Below the pieces are notes generated by a model. That model did no database searches, was not told where the DNA came from, and was given only the letters and a program-made list of their open reading frames with translations. 64,000 nt of DNA, taken from positions 1 to 64,000 of the forward strand of contig CAKUAD010000003.1 in assembly GCA_934636265.1 (NCBI GenBank). Reading direction: 5' to 3'. Origin of the DNA: an uncultured Flavobacterium sp. GTDB lineage: Bacteria; Bacteroidota; Bacteroidia; Flavobacteriales; Flavobacteriaceae. Each line of letters begins with the position of its first letter. Position 1 is the first letter of the stretch. Below, piece after piece: positions 26,439 through 35,075 of the stretch. The translations under genes and the position numbers were made by a program.

Positions 26439-28538
26439 TCAGGAGATGTAATTCCAAATAGTCTTTTCTCGGGTAAGCTCATCATATACGCGGCGTACAC
26501 AGGCGTGTTCGGGCTGTGAAAGGGAAGGGTCTTCCCGCAGGATTCTTGCCGCCAGGTTCCGGGCCGCGATCAGGATTTCCCTGTCGGTGACCAGGTCGGC
26601 AATCCTAAGATTGAGCACGCCGCTTTGTTGGGTTCCGGTAATGTCACCCGGTCCGCGCAGGCGCAAATCCGTCTCGGCAATCTCAAACCCGTCATTGGTG
26701 CGCACCATGGTCTCAATCCTGGTTTTTGAATCGTTGCTCATCTTAAATCCGGTCATCAGGATGCAATAGCTCTGATCGGCGCCCCTGCCCACGCGACCCC
26801 GCAATTGGTGAAGCTGTGACAGCCCGAACCGCTCGGCACTTTCAATGACCATGACGCTTGCATTGGGCACGTTGACGCCCACTTCAATTACGGTGGTTGC
26901 TACCATGATGTTGGTTTTCCCCTGGGCAAACCGCTGCATTTCACTGTCCTTGTCGGCGGCCTTCATTTTTCCGTGAACTATCGAGACTGAATATTGCGGC
27001 AGCGGAAAATCGCGCGCAATGCTTTCATAACCGTCCATCAGGTCTTTGTAGTCCATGGTTTCGCTTTCCTGGATGAGCGGGTAGACGATATACGCCTGTC
27101 GTCCCTTGGCGATTTCGTCCTTCAGGAATTTCCAGACGGCCAATCGGTGCGAATCAAAACGGTGAACGGTCTTGATGGGTTTGCGGCCGGGCGGCATCTC
27201 ATCGATTACGGAGATGTCCAGATCGCCATAAAGGCTCATGGCCAGCGTTCGCGGGATGGGCGTTGCCGTCATAACCAGTACATGCGGCGGGATGGCGTTC
27301 TTTTTCCAGAGTTTTGAGCGTTGTTCCACGCCAAAGCGGTGTTGCTCGTCAATAATTGCCAGCCCTAGGTTTTTAAACTGTACTTTGTCTTCCAAGAGTG
27401 CATGCGTTCCTATCAGAATCTGAAGGCGCCCCTCGCGCAGGTCGTCAAACAGGGGCTTCCGGCTCGCGGCCTTTGTTGAACCTGTCAAAAGGCGGATGTC
27501 AAGGCCAAGCCCGCTGGCCAGTTCACTGATTCCGTTGTAGTGTTGCGTCGCGAGGATTTCGGTTGGGGCCATCAGGCAGGCCTGAAACCCGTTGTCGAGA
27601 GCTATCAGCATCGCCATCAGCGCAACTATCGTCTTGCCCGATCCCACATCTCCCTGTAAAAGACGGTTCATTTGGGCGGGCTGGGCAAAATCGGACCGGA
27701 TTTCCTTTAAGACGCGTTTTTGTGCACCGGTCAGGCCAAAGGGCAGGTGATGTTTGTAAAATGTATTGAAGTAATCGCCCACATGGTCAAAGACATGGCC
27801 TTTGATCTTGGCTTTGCGTATCAGGTTTTTGGAGATGAGCTGAAGCTGGATGTAGAACAATTCCTCAAACTTGAGCCGGAACCGCGCTTTTTCCAGCAAG
27901 TCGGCGTTTTGCGGAAAGTGCAGGTTGATCATAGCCTCGCGTTTTGACAGCAGCTTGAGTTCGGATAGGATCCAGGGCGGAAGCGTCTCGGGAAACCGGG
28001 CCTGGGTTTCAGCAAACAACTGTTGCATGAGCCGGTTCATGGAGCGGTTGCTGATGCCTTTGGCGGTGAGTTTCTCAGTAGACGGATAAACCGGCTGCAT
28101 GGCGGTGCGAAGGCTCTGCTGATGCTCGGCGACGGTTTCCATTTCCGGATGTGGCATGCTAAAGCCACCGCCAAAAGGATTGGCGCGCCCAAAAATCACA
28201 AGCGGGACATTGATCTTTATGGTTTCGCGGATCCAGCGGATGCCTTGAAACCAAACGAGTTCCATTTGTCCGGTGTCGTCGGCAAAGGTGGCCACCAGGC
28301 GCAAGGCGCGGTTTTGCCCCACGGTTTTTACGTGGATGATTTTTCCCACCACCTGAACCTCGGCGCCTGTGTTGCGCAGTTCGGCTATTTTGTAGTAGCG
28401 CGTCCTGTCGATATAGCGGTTGGGAAACAGACTCAGCAAATCGGCATAATTGGAAATGCCCAATTCCTTGCGCAAAAGCTCGGCGCGCTGCGGGCCTACG
28501 CCTTTAAGGAACTCTATGGGTGTTTCAAGTGATGACAA
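26439..28538 (-). CDS. recG: ATP-dependent DNA helicase RecG
   Basis: The 699-residue helicase rewinds stalled forks and branch-migrates Holliday junctions. The N-terminal wedge domain begins LETPIEFLKGVGPQRAELLR; an OB fold follows (VQVVGKIIHVKTVG). The helicase core shows Walker A LLQGDVGSGKTIVALMA, DEQH in AIIDEQHRFGVEQR, TATPIPRTLAMSLYGDLD, and QLRGRVGRG. The only start that preserves the N-terminal wedge is a TTG codon at 28538; no ATG occurs close upstream in frame. The near -7 box TAAAATTG is one mismatch from consensus. The length is typical for the family. Confidence 0.96.
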   Translation of the reverse strand: MSSLETPIEFLKGVGPQRAELLRKELGISNYADLLSLFPNRYIDRTRYYKIAELRNTGAEVQVVGKIIHVKTVGQNRALRLVATFADDTGQMELVWFQGIRWIRETIKINVPLVIFGRANPFGGGFSMPHPEMETVAEHQQSLRTAMQPVYPSTEKLTAKGISNRSMNRLMQQLFAETQARFPETLPPWILSELKLLSKREAMINLHFPQNADLLEKARFRLKFEELFYIQLQLISKNLIRKAKIKGHVFDHVGDYFNTFYKHHLPFGLTGAQKRVLKEIRSDFAQPAQMNRLLQGDVGSGKTIVALMAMLIALDNGFQACLMAPTEILATQHYNGISELASGLGLDIRLLTGSTKAASRKPLFDDLREGRLQILIGTHALLEDKVQFKNLGLAIIDEQHRFGVEQRSKLWKKNAIPPHVLVMTATPIPRTLAMSLYGDLDISVIDEMPPGRKPIKTVHRFDSHRLAVWKFLKDEIAKGRQAYIVYPLIQESETMDYKDLMDGYESIARDFPLPQYSVSIVHGKMKAADKDSEMQRFAQGKTNIMVATTVIEVGVNVPNASVMVIESAERFGLSQLHQLRGRVGRGADQSYCILMTGFKMSNDSKTRIETMVRTNDGFEIAETDLRLRGPGDITGTQQSGVLNLRIADLVTDREILIAARNLAARILREDPSLSQPEHACVRRVYDELTREKTIWNYIS

Positions 28539-28620
28539 GCGAGCAATTTTAGGATTTAATAACTGAACCGGATTTTAGCGGACGGGTCACAAAGTTGCAC
28601 AATTTTACATTTAAGGACAA

Positions 28621-28702
28621 AGCCCTAGCCCCGATAGCAGCGACAGCCTTTGCCAGCTTTCTTATGCGGCAAAGCTATAGCGGATAGCGGGAAACAGCTC
28701 CT
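28621..28702 (+). repeat. Flavobacteria-type dispersed hairpin element
   Basis: It begins AGCCCTAGCCCCGATAGCAG and ends ATAGCGGGAAACAGCTCC. The inner arms AGCCTTTGCC and GGCAAAGCT form a stem with one bulge. It shares both outer boxes with the minus-strand copy at 25185-25291 and lies between the divergent recG and M1 peptidase genes. The remaining bases between recG and the element (28539-28620) show nothing clear. Confidence 0.75.
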
Positions 28703-28731
28703 GATATGACGCCTTAAATATAACCAGCTGA

Positions 28732-28765
28732 TTGCATATTTCAAGGTAGATTTTCTGTAAATTTG
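28732..28765 (+). promoter_or_regulatory. Candidate promoter of M1 aminopeptidase
   Basis: TTG (28732-28734), 23 nt, then TAAATTTG (28758-28765), a perfect -7 box. The -7 box begins immediately after TAGATTTTCTG, a solitary end of the 140-bp repeat family. The transcript leader would be about 55 nt. Confidence 0.5.
28737..28757 (+). repeat. Solitary end of the 140-bp repeat family
   Basis: TATTTCAAGGTAGATTTTCTG resembles the end of the 140-bp element (compare TTTAAGGCAGATTTTCTG near 31495). Only this end is present here; no core was found next to it. Confidence 0.45.
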
Positions 28766-28826
28766 ACGCAGACCGGCGCAATATTTACGCGGTGAACAGC
28801 GGTTCTTTAAATCATTTCTTATTTAC

Positions 28827-30887
28827 GTGACTAGATTTCTCCCGATTTTAGCTTGGTTTATCTGCGCCCCGACTTTTGCGCAGGTTGACTTTAAAACGTT
28901 GGACGCAAGCCTGTCGGTTGATTTTGATAAGCGATATGTATCAGGCATTTGCGAATTTGAATTTGAAGTAAAAGGTAAAGTTGATTCGATTAGGATTGAC
29001 GCGATCGCGATGTCCTTTACCAACGTAAGAATCAACAATAGGACGGTGCCTTTTGTCGCATCGCCCAAGCAATTAAAACTTTACAAGGGATTTAAAAAAG
29101 GAACCAACCGACTCTCGTTCGAGTATTCGGCAACGCCCAAACAGACGATGTATTTTGTAGGAAGCGGCAACGATCTGCAAATCTGGACCCAGGGGCAGGG
29201 CAAGTACACCAGCCATTGGCTGCCCAGCTTTGACGATGCCAATGAAAAACTGGTTTTTAACCTTTCGGCGTCTTTTGACGATGGGTTTACCGTTTTGTCA
29301 AACGGCGAGCTCGTGTCAAAAAAGAGCACAAACGGCACGACACTTTGGCGGTATGCCATGCGCCAACCCATGTCATCATACCTGGTAATGCTGGCCATAG
29401 GGAAGTTTGACCGCCGGGAATTGAAAGCGGCCAGCGGGGTTCCTCAAGAACTCTATTTCCAACCTCAGGACGCCGACAAGTTTGAGCCTACCTATCGATA
29501 CTCGGTGGAGATGTTTGATTTTCTGGAGCGTGAAATAGGGGTACTGTACCCGTGGAACGTATACCGGCAAGTTCCGGTGCGGGATTTTTTGTACGGCGGC
29601 ATGGAGAATACCACGGCCACGATTTTCACGCAGGATTATGTGGTGGATGAGATTGGCTTTAACGACCGTAATTACGTCAATGTAAACGCGCATGAACTGG
29701 CGCATCAGTGGTTTGGCGATATGGTGACGGCCAAGGCGGGAGAGCATCATTGGCTTCAGGAGGGATTTGCTACCTACTATGCGCTTTTGGCAGAGCGCGA
29801 GGTTTTTGGCGACGATTATTTTTATTGGAAGCTCTATGAAAATGCCGAGGAAATCCAGCGCGCCTCAAAAACCGACACCCTCCCGATTATGAATGCTCGC
29901 GCCAGTTCGCTGACGTTTTACAAAAAGGGCGCGTGGGCGCTTCATGCTTTGAGGAGCGCGGTGGGCGAGGAGCACTTTAGGAAATCAGTTAAAAACTATC
30001 TGGAAAAGTATGCGTTCAGGAACGTCGATACGGATGAGTTTCTGGCTGAAGTGGTAAATGTTTCGGGATATGACGTTGCGGAATACCGCAAAAGATGGCT
30101 GGAAAGCGGCAAATTCCAGATAGGAGAAGTTATCGATTTGTTGCGTGAAAATGCCTTTATGCGGCAGTATTTTGACCTGGCCGATCGCGCCGGTGAACCT
30201 TTTGCATCAAAGAAACAGTTTATGATGCAAATATTGGCCTCGGATGCCTATGTGGCGTTAAAGGAAGAAGCCGTGATCCAAAGTGCGGGTGTGCCTTTTG
30301 AGGAGAAAAAGGATTTGATTGCAAAGGCGATGGCAACCGGTTTGGTTCCCGTCAGACAGGCGGTGGCGGCCACCATTGGTGATTTTCCGGATACTTTTTA
30401 CGGTGAATATTCCGGTTTTTTAGCTGATTCATCGTACGTAACGCGCGAAATCGCCATGCGGACACTCATCAACAAATTTCCTGAAAAGCGCGCTGAAATT
30501 CTGGATCGCACAAAATCGTTCGTTGGCCTGAATGACCGCAACCTGCGCATTTTGTGGTTGACGTATGCGCTGATGGCTACTGATTACGCCAAAACAGAAA
30601 AACTTGCTCTTTACGACGAATTACTCAATTACACCACCGCGAAGTGGGAGGCATCGGTACGGCAAAATGCCCTGCAAAACCTGATGCGTACAAGCCCGAC
30701 GGACACTCAGGTGCTGGCCGCGGTTGCCAACGCATTGGTGCATCACAAATGGCAGCTCACCAAATTTGCGCGCGATACCATCAGGGCGTCGCTTATAAAA
30801 CAGTCGGTACGCGAATTTTACCGGGAACTGCTGCCCCAACTGGAACCGGCTGTAAGGGCGCAACTCGATAGGTTGCTAAAGGAATAA
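28827..30887 (+). CDS. M1 family zinc aminopeptidase, exported
   Basis: This 686-residue metallopeptidase carries an N-terminal signal peptide (MTRFLPILAWFICAPTFAQ). The start codon is GTG at 28827; no in-frame ATG fits. After the N-terminal beta domain it shows the exopeptidase motif GGMENTTATIF (about residue 258), the zinc site HELAHQWFGD (His 288, His 292) with the third ligand Glu in WLQEGFATYY (about residue 311), and a catalytic Tyr region around 370. It lacks the usual long ERAP-like C-terminal domain but has a HEAT-like helical tail. It likely removes N-terminal residues from peptides in the periplasm. Confidence 0.95.
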   Translation: MTRFLPILAWFICAPTFAQVDFKTLDASLSVDFDKRYVSGICEFEFEVKGKVDSIRIDAIAMSFTNVRINNRTVPFVASPKQLKLYKGFKKGTNRLSFEYSATPKQTMYFVGSGNDLQIWTQGQGKYTSHWLPSFDDANEKLVFNLSASFDDGFTVLSNGELVSKKSTNGTTLWRYAMRQPMSSYLVMLAIGKFDRRELKAASGVPQELYFQPQDADKFEPTYRYSVEMFDFLEREIGVLYPWNVYRQVPVRDFLYGGMENTTATIFTQDYVVDEIGFNDRNYVNVNAHELAHQWFGDMVTAKAGEHHWLQEGFATYYALLAEREVFGDDYFYWKLYENAEEIQRASKTDTLPIMNARASSLTFYKKGAWALHALRSAVGEEHFRKSVKNYLEKYAFRNVDTDEFLAEVVNVSGYDVAEYRKRWLESGKFQIGEVIDLLRENAFMRQYFDLADRAGEPFASKKQFMMQILASDAYVALKEEAVIQSAGVPFEEKKDLIAKAMATGLVPVRQAVAATIGDFPDTFYGEYSGFLADSSYVTREIAMRTLINKFPEKRAEILDRTKSFVGLNDRNLRILWLTYALMATDYAKTEKLALYDELLNYTTAKWEASVRQNALQNLMRTSPTDTQVLAAVANALVHHKWQLTKFARDTIRASLIKQSVREFYRELLPQLEPAVRAQLDRLLKE

Positions 30888-31409
30888 TCACAAAAATTCC
30901 TTGACTTCTTTTTTGATGAAGGTCAAAGCCGTTATGCTGGGCGCTGGATTGTCAAATGTTTCCTGGAGAATGGTTTGGCGCAGGCTGTTGGCGTCGGTTA
31001 CTTTTTCCAAAAGCGCCGTTTTGCGTATCAGCTGGATGGTTGAATTCTTTGCGGTGGTAATCACGCCCCAACATTCGTCGCTCATGTAGATTTGCTGCGA
31101 AAGGTTGTGCTCGTATTCCTGTTCGATTTGGGCGGCTACGTAGTTTGCATAATCAGCCTTATCGTCAGATATGGGCGTGATGCGGATCAGCAACTTGGAA
31201 GGATCGATCCGCTCCATAAAAAGCGCCATGCGTTCATACGCCTGAAGCCTGATAGGCAATGCGGCCTTTTGGTTTTGGCGCATCAGTTCAAACCTGCGCT
31301 TGCTCTCGTCGTTTTGCGTGTGTTGCTTAAAAGCATTGTAGGCCACGGCGCCGGTGATGGCAGCAGGCAGGCAGTACATTAAAAGTTCGAGAATTTTGTC
31401 GGCGTTCAT
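30888..31409 (-). CDS. DUF7935 family membrane-anchored protein
   Basis: The 173-residue protein starts at the ATG at 31409 (MNADKILELLMYCLPAAITG), giving one N-terminal transmembrane helix (about residues 6-25). A soluble helical part with highly conserved blocks follows: ALPIRLQAYERMALFMERI, SQQIYMSDECWGVI and STIQLIRKTA. The open frame continues upstream to 31655 but crosses a palindrome and a G-run, which is not coding-like. This family is common in Flavobacteria; the function is unknown. A -7 box TACATTTG (31427-31420) lies 10 nt before the start. It faces the M1 peptidase gene convergently, with adjoining stop codons. Confidence 0.85.
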   Translation of the reverse strand: MNADKILELLMYCLPAAITGAVAYNAFKQHTQNDESKRRFELMRQNQKAALPIRLQAYERMALFMERIDPSKLLIRITPISDDKADYANYVAAQIEQEYEHNLSQQIYMSDECWGVITTAKNSTIQLIRKTALLEKVTDANSLRQTILQETFDNPAPSITALTFIKKEVKEFL

Positions 31410-31487
31410 GTTTTTTTTGCAAATGTAAAAAATATTTTCGGCGTGTTTTTTCAGGATGATGGTGTGATTTTTTTGACAGCGAAATGT

Positions 31488-31512
31488 TTTAACATTTAAG
31501 GCAGATTTTCTG
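31488..31512 (+). repeat. Solitary end of the 140-bp repeat family
   Basis: Positions 31488-31512 (TTTAACA, then GGCAGATTTTCTG) match the inverted right end of the copy at 61433 in 18 of 25 positions and have the same spacing between the TTTAAC and TCTG boxes. A weak G-rich continuation (GTTGGGGGGTAAAGA) recalls the complement of the element core. Confidence 0.5.
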
Positions 31513-31557
31513 TATATGAGGTTGGGGGGTAAAGATTTAGTTTTGAGGGGGGGGGAT

Positions 31558-31590
31558 AAACCCCAAAGGTTTTTAAAACCTTTGGGGTTT
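31558..31590. repeat. Perfect 33-bp palindrome beside a G9 run
   Basis: Arms AAACCCCAAAGGTTTT (31558-31573) and its exact complement (31575-31590) flank a single central T. A run of nine G residues ends 2 nt before it. The place, upstream of both divergent genes, argues against an ordinary terminator. Similar palindromes may be dispersed in Flavobacterium genomes, which I cannot check here. Confidence 0.8.
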
Positions 31591-31766
31591 AAGCCAGAAG
31601 TCGCCCTGACACCACCATTCAAAGCGCCGTCGCATTTTAAAAACATCAACCACAATTAGGCAAGTGAACACTCTATTTTCCGCACTTGTTGCGCCGCTTC
31701 CAAATTTGACGATCTCAGGCCATCCGGATGACCGAATTCTCAAATTTTCAAATTACTTTTGTGCTC

Positions 31767-34094
31767 ATGTCGATAGAAAAACATATCGCCCAACTTAACG
31801 AAGCCCAGCGCGCGCCCACACTGCAAAAAGACGGCCCCATGATTATTATCGCGGGGGCAGGATCTGGCAAGACGCGCGTGCTAACCATTCGGATTGCGTA
31901 CCTGATGAGCCAGGGCGTAGATGCGTTTAACATTTTGGCGCTGACATTTACCAACAAGGCGGCGCGCGAAATGAAAAACCGGATCTCGCAGATTGTCGGG
32001 GCCAGCGAAGCCAAAAACCTTTGGATGGGTACCTTTCACTCGGTGTTTGCCAGGATTTTGCGGGCCGAAGCCGACAAATTGGGCTATCCGTCAAATTTTA
32101 CGATTTACGATACACAGGATTCGGTGCGACTGATAACGGCCATTATCAAGGAGATGAACCTCGACAAGGACGTCTACAAGCCTAAGCAGATTTATAGCAG
32201 GATCTCATCTTACAAAAACAATCTCATCACCGTCAAGGCATATTTCAACAATCCTGAGTTGATAGAGGCCGATGCCATGAGTAAAAAGCCGCGGCTGGGC
32301 GAGGTCTACAAAAATTATGTCGACCGATGTTTCAAGGCCGGTGCCATGGATTTTGACGACTTGTTGCTCAAGACCAACGAATTGCTCAACCGTTTTCCGG
32401 ATGTACTTCAAAAGTATCAGAACCGTTTTAGATACATATTGGTTGACGAGTATCAGGACACTAATCATTCGCAGTATCTGATAGTCCGCGCATTGTCTGA
32501 CAGGTTTCAGAACATCTGCGTGGTGGGTGACGATGCACAAAGCATCTATGCGTTTCGCGGGGCCAACATCAACAACATCCTCAATTTTCAAAAGGATTAC
32601 GACAACGTCCAAACCTATCGGCTGGAACAAAATTACCGCAGCACCAACAACATTGTGCGCGCGGCCAATTCCATCATCGACAAAAACAAAGTCAAGCTGG
32701 ACAAAGTGGTGTGGACCGACAACGCCGACGGACCGCCCATTAAGGTTCACCGCAGCCTGACTGACGCCGAGGAGGGCCGTTTTGTGGCCAGCGTGATTTG
32801 GGAAGAAAAAATGCGCAACCAGCAAAAAAACGGTGATTTCGCCATTTTGTACCGAACCAATGCGCAGTCGCGGGCGATGGAAGACGCTTTGCGTAAGCGC
32901 GACATCCCGTACCGCATTTACGGTGGGTTGTCATTTTACCAACGCAAGGAAATCAAGGACGTGCTGGCATATTTGCGACTCGTCATCAATCCTAAAGATG
33001 AGGAAGCGCTGATCCGCGTCATCAATTATCCTGCGCGCGGCATTGGCGATTCGACCCTTGACAAACTGACGGTTACGGCCAACCAGTACAAGCGTTCGAT
33101 CTTTGACGTGATGGAGAATCTGGACAAGGTGGACCTGAAGCTAAACGCCGGAATCCGTCAGCGCCTTGCTGATTTTGTCACCATGATCCGGAGTTTCCAA
33201 GTTATCGATCAGACGCAGGATGCATTTTACCTGGCCGAACACGTCGCCAAAAAAACCGGACTTTTACAGGAACTTAAAAAGGATGCTACGCCGGAAGGGG
33301 TTGCCCGACTGGAAAACATCGAGGAATTGCTAAACGGTATCCGCGATTTTACCGAGGGACAAAAGGAGGTTGAAGGTGCACGTGGTTCACTGGCGGAGTT
33401 TCTGGAAGACGTGGCGCTGGCAACTGACCTTGACAAAGACACCGGCGACGACGACCGCGTGGCCATGATGACGATTCACTTGGCCAAAGGGCTTGAGTTT
33501 CCGACGGTTTTTGTGGTTGGGATGGAGGAAGATTTGTTTCCGAGTGCGCTCAGTTTGAACACCCGAAGCGAACTCGAAGAAGAGCGTCGTTTGTTTTATG
33601 TGGCGCTGACCCGGGCCGAACATCAGGCGTATCTGACCTATGCCCAGTCGCGGTACAGATGGGGAAAACTCACTGATGCCGAGCCGTCCCGATTTATTGA
33701 GGAAATCGACAATCAATACTTGGATTACATCACACCTAAGGAAACCGGATATCGCTTTAAGCCAATGATTGATGCGGATATTTTTGGCGACGTCGACAAG
33801 TCAAAGTTTCGTCAGACGAAGCCTTCAAATGGTACGCCGCCCCGCAAATACATCGACGATCCGCAGCCGACGATCAGAAAGTTGCGCGCGGTTGAGTCAG
33901 TATCTCCGGTCAAAAAAATGACGACCGACGAGCGACTGGTACCGGGGGCCGTGGTGATGCACGACCGCTTTGGCAAGGGAAAAATCCTCGCCATTGACGG
34001 TGTAGGACAGGACAAAAAAGCTGAAATTGATTTTGAAATTGGCGGGATCAAAAAGCTTTTACTGCGGTTTGCCCGTCTGGACGTGATTGGGTAA
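31767..34094 (+). CDS. UvrD/PcrA-type superfamily 1 helicase
   Basis: The 775-residue 3'-5' DNA helicase begins MSIEKHIAQLNEAQRAPTL at 31767. Motifs in order: Q motif, Walker A IIAGAGSGKTRVLTIRI (about residues 27-43), Ia LALTFTNKAAREM, II ILVDEYQDTN, III VVGDDAQSIYAFRGA, IV YRLEQNYRST, V MTIHLAKGLEFPTVFVVG, VI FYVALTRAEHQAYL. The C-terminal Tudor-like domain is visible as VMHDRFGKGKILAIDG, which in PcrA/UvrD binds RNA polymerase. It acts in nucleotide excision repair and replication-transcription conflicts. A -7 box TACTTTTG (31754-31761) sits 5 nt before the ATG, so the transcript may be leaderless. Confidence 0.95.
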   Translation: MSIEKHIAQLNEAQRAPTLQKDGPMIIIAGAGSGKTRVLTIRIAYLMSQGVDAFNILALTFTNKAAREMKNRISQIVGASEAKNLWMGTFHSVFARILRAEADKLGYPSNFTIYDTQDSVRLITAIIKEMNLDKDVYKPKQIYSRISSYKNNLITVKAYFNNPELIEADAMSKKPRLGEVYKNYVDRCFKAGAMDFDDLLLKTNELLNRFPDVLQKYQNRFRYILVDEYQDTNHSQYLIVRALSDRFQNICVVGDDAQSIYAFRGANINNILNFQKDYDNVQTYRLEQNYRSTNNIVRAANSIIDKNKVKLDKVVWTDNADGPPIKVHRSLTDAEEGRFVASVIWEEKMRNQQKNGDFAILYRTNAQSRAMEDALRKRDIPYRIYGGLSFYQRKEIKDVLAYLRLVINPKDEEALIRVINYPARGIGDSTLDKLTVTANQYKRSIFDVMENLDKVDLKLNAGIRQRLADFVTMIRSFQVIDQTQDAFYLAEHVAKKTGLLQELKKDATPEGVARLENIEELLNGIRDFTEGQKEVEGARGSLAEFLEDVALATDLDKDTGDDDRVAMMTIHLAKGLEFPTVFVVGMEEDLFPSALSLNTRSELEEERRLFYVALTRAEHQAYLTYAQSRYRWGKLTDAEPSRFIEEIDNQYLDYITPKETGYRFKPMIDADIFGDVDKSKFRQTKPSNGTPPRKYIDDPQPTIRKLRAVESVSPVKKMTTDERLVPGAVVMHDRFGKGKILAIDGVGQDKKAEIDFEIGGIKKLLLRFARLDVIG

Positions 34095-34165
34095 TTGTAA
34101 AATTCTCTTGACAATTTGTAACATTGATGGGTGCGCGGGATGTAACTTGCCGCAAAAACCATATC

Positions 34166-34378
34166 ATGAACAAAGTTATCGCAATCGTACTAATCGTTAT
34201 CGCCCTGGGTGTGGGCTACATCGGAATCAATAAAGTAGCTGCCAGCACCAAAAGTGTAAAATTCCTCGGAATGGAGATTTCCGGCACCAATGAATCGGCA
34301 CAGACTGAAGGGATCATTTATCTGGGCTTTGCAGCCGCCCTTTTGTTTGGCGGCGTTTTGGTCCTTCGCAAAAAATGA
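34166..34378 (+). CDS. DUF3185 family small membrane protein
   Basis: This 70-residue protein has two transmembrane helices (VIAIVLIVIALGVGYIGINK and IIYLGFAAALLFGGVLVL) joined by a polar loop with FLGMEISGTNES. These features match DUF3185, small inner-membrane proteins of unknown function. The start at 34166 gives the natural N-terminus MNKVIAIV; upstream Met codons lack support. It lies 71 nt after the helicase gene and 27 nt before the threonylcarbamoyl-AMP synthase gene. Confidence 0.8.
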   Translation: MNKVIAIVLIVIALGVGYIGINKVAASTKSVKFLGMEISGTNESAQTEGIIYLGFAAALLFGGVLVLRKK

Positions 34379-34390
34379 TTCGTATATTTG
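34358..34390 (+). promoter_or_regulatory. Candidate promoter of threonylcarbamoyl-AMP synthase gene
   Basis: TTG (34358-34360), 22 nt, TATATTTG (34383-34390). The -33 part overlaps the end of the DUF3185 gene. The -7 box lies 15 nt before the ATG at 34406. Confidence 0.5.
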
Positions 34391-34405
34391 GGATAAATTT
34401 ACCAG

Positions 34406-35026
34406 ATGGCGCAATTTATCCGTATTTACAACGACAAACCAAACGAAGCAGCCCTTGAAAAAGTGGTAAAGACACTTCGGGATGGCGGTCTTATTATCTA
34501 TCCCACCGACACCGTTTACGGACTTGGCTGCGACATTACCAACAGCAAGGCCTTGGAGAAAATCGCCAGGATTAAGGGCGTGAAACTCGACAAGGCCAAT
34601 TTTTCTTTTATCTGCCATGACTTGAGCAACCTCTCTGATTATGTCAAGCAGATCGATACCGCGACTTTCAAGATTCTCAAGCGGGCGCTTCCGGGGGCCT
34701 ATACATTTATCTTGCCCGGCAATAACAACCTTCCCAAAGATTTCAAAAACAAGAAAACCGTGGGTATCCGGGTGCCTGACAACAATATCGCACGCGGTTT
34801 GGTAGAGCGGTTGGGCAATCCGATTGTCTCGACGTCAATCCGCGATGATGACGAAGTGGTGGAGTATTCAACCGATCCCGAGCTTATATTTGAAAAGTGG
34901 CAAAACCTCGTCGATGTGGTTATTGATGGTGGTTATGGCGACAATGTAGCGTCGACTATTATTGATCTGAGCGGGTCCGAACCTGTTGTGGTAAGGGAAG
35001 GCAAAGGCAATCCGGACATCATATGA
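34406..35026 (+). CDS. L-threonylcarbamoyladenylate synthase (Sua5/YciO/YrdC)
   Basis: The 206-residue enzyme makes threonylcarbamoyl-AMP from Thr, bicarbonate and ATP, the first step of t6A modification of tRNAs decoding ANN codons. Typical motifs: LRDGGLIIYPTDTVYGLGCD (about residues 26-45), KANFSFICHDLSNLSDYV, LPGAYTFILPGN and VGIRVPDNNIARGLVERLGN. It has the short YrdC form without the Sua5 C-terminal domain. Another component of the pathway, tsaE, lies at the right edge of the window but not in the same operon. A bidirectional terminator follows. Confidence 0.93.
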   Translation: MAQFIRIYNDKPNEAALEKVVKTLRDGGLIIYPTDTVYGLGCDITNSKALEKIARIKGVKLDKANFSFICHDLSNLSDYVKQIDTATFKILKRALPGAYTFILPGNNNLPKDFKNKKTVGIRVPDNNIARGLVERLGNPIVSTSIRDDDEVVEYSTDPELIFEKWQNLVDVVIDGGYGDNVASTIIDLSGSEPVVVREGKGNPDII

Positions 35027-35038
35027 TTGCATAAAAAA

Positions 35039-35062
35039 AGCGGCCGTTAAGCCGCTCATTCC
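35039..35062. terminator. Bidirectional intrinsic terminator
   Basis: AGCGGC (35039-35044), loop CGTTAA, GCCGCT (35051-35056). A run of seven A precedes it and a T-rich stretch follows, so it can serve both convergent genes. Confidence 0.85.
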
Positions 35063-35075
35063 TTTTATTTTTGTC

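Larger units (their letters stand above)
31410..31766. other. Intergenic region with G-run, palindrome and solitary repeat end
   Basis: This 357-bp divergent gap between the DUF7935 and PcrA-like genes holds a solitary end of the 140-bp family (31488-31512), a G6 run (31524-31529), a G9 run (31547-31555) and a perfect palindrome (31558-31590). The last 80 bp show only the -7 box of the helicase gene. Confidence 0.6.

Noticed and set aside
30888..31655. N-terminal extension of the DUF7935 protein to 31655
   Set aside because: The extension would cross the palindrome and the G9 run and lies upstream of a good -7 box; the start at 31409 fits the family.
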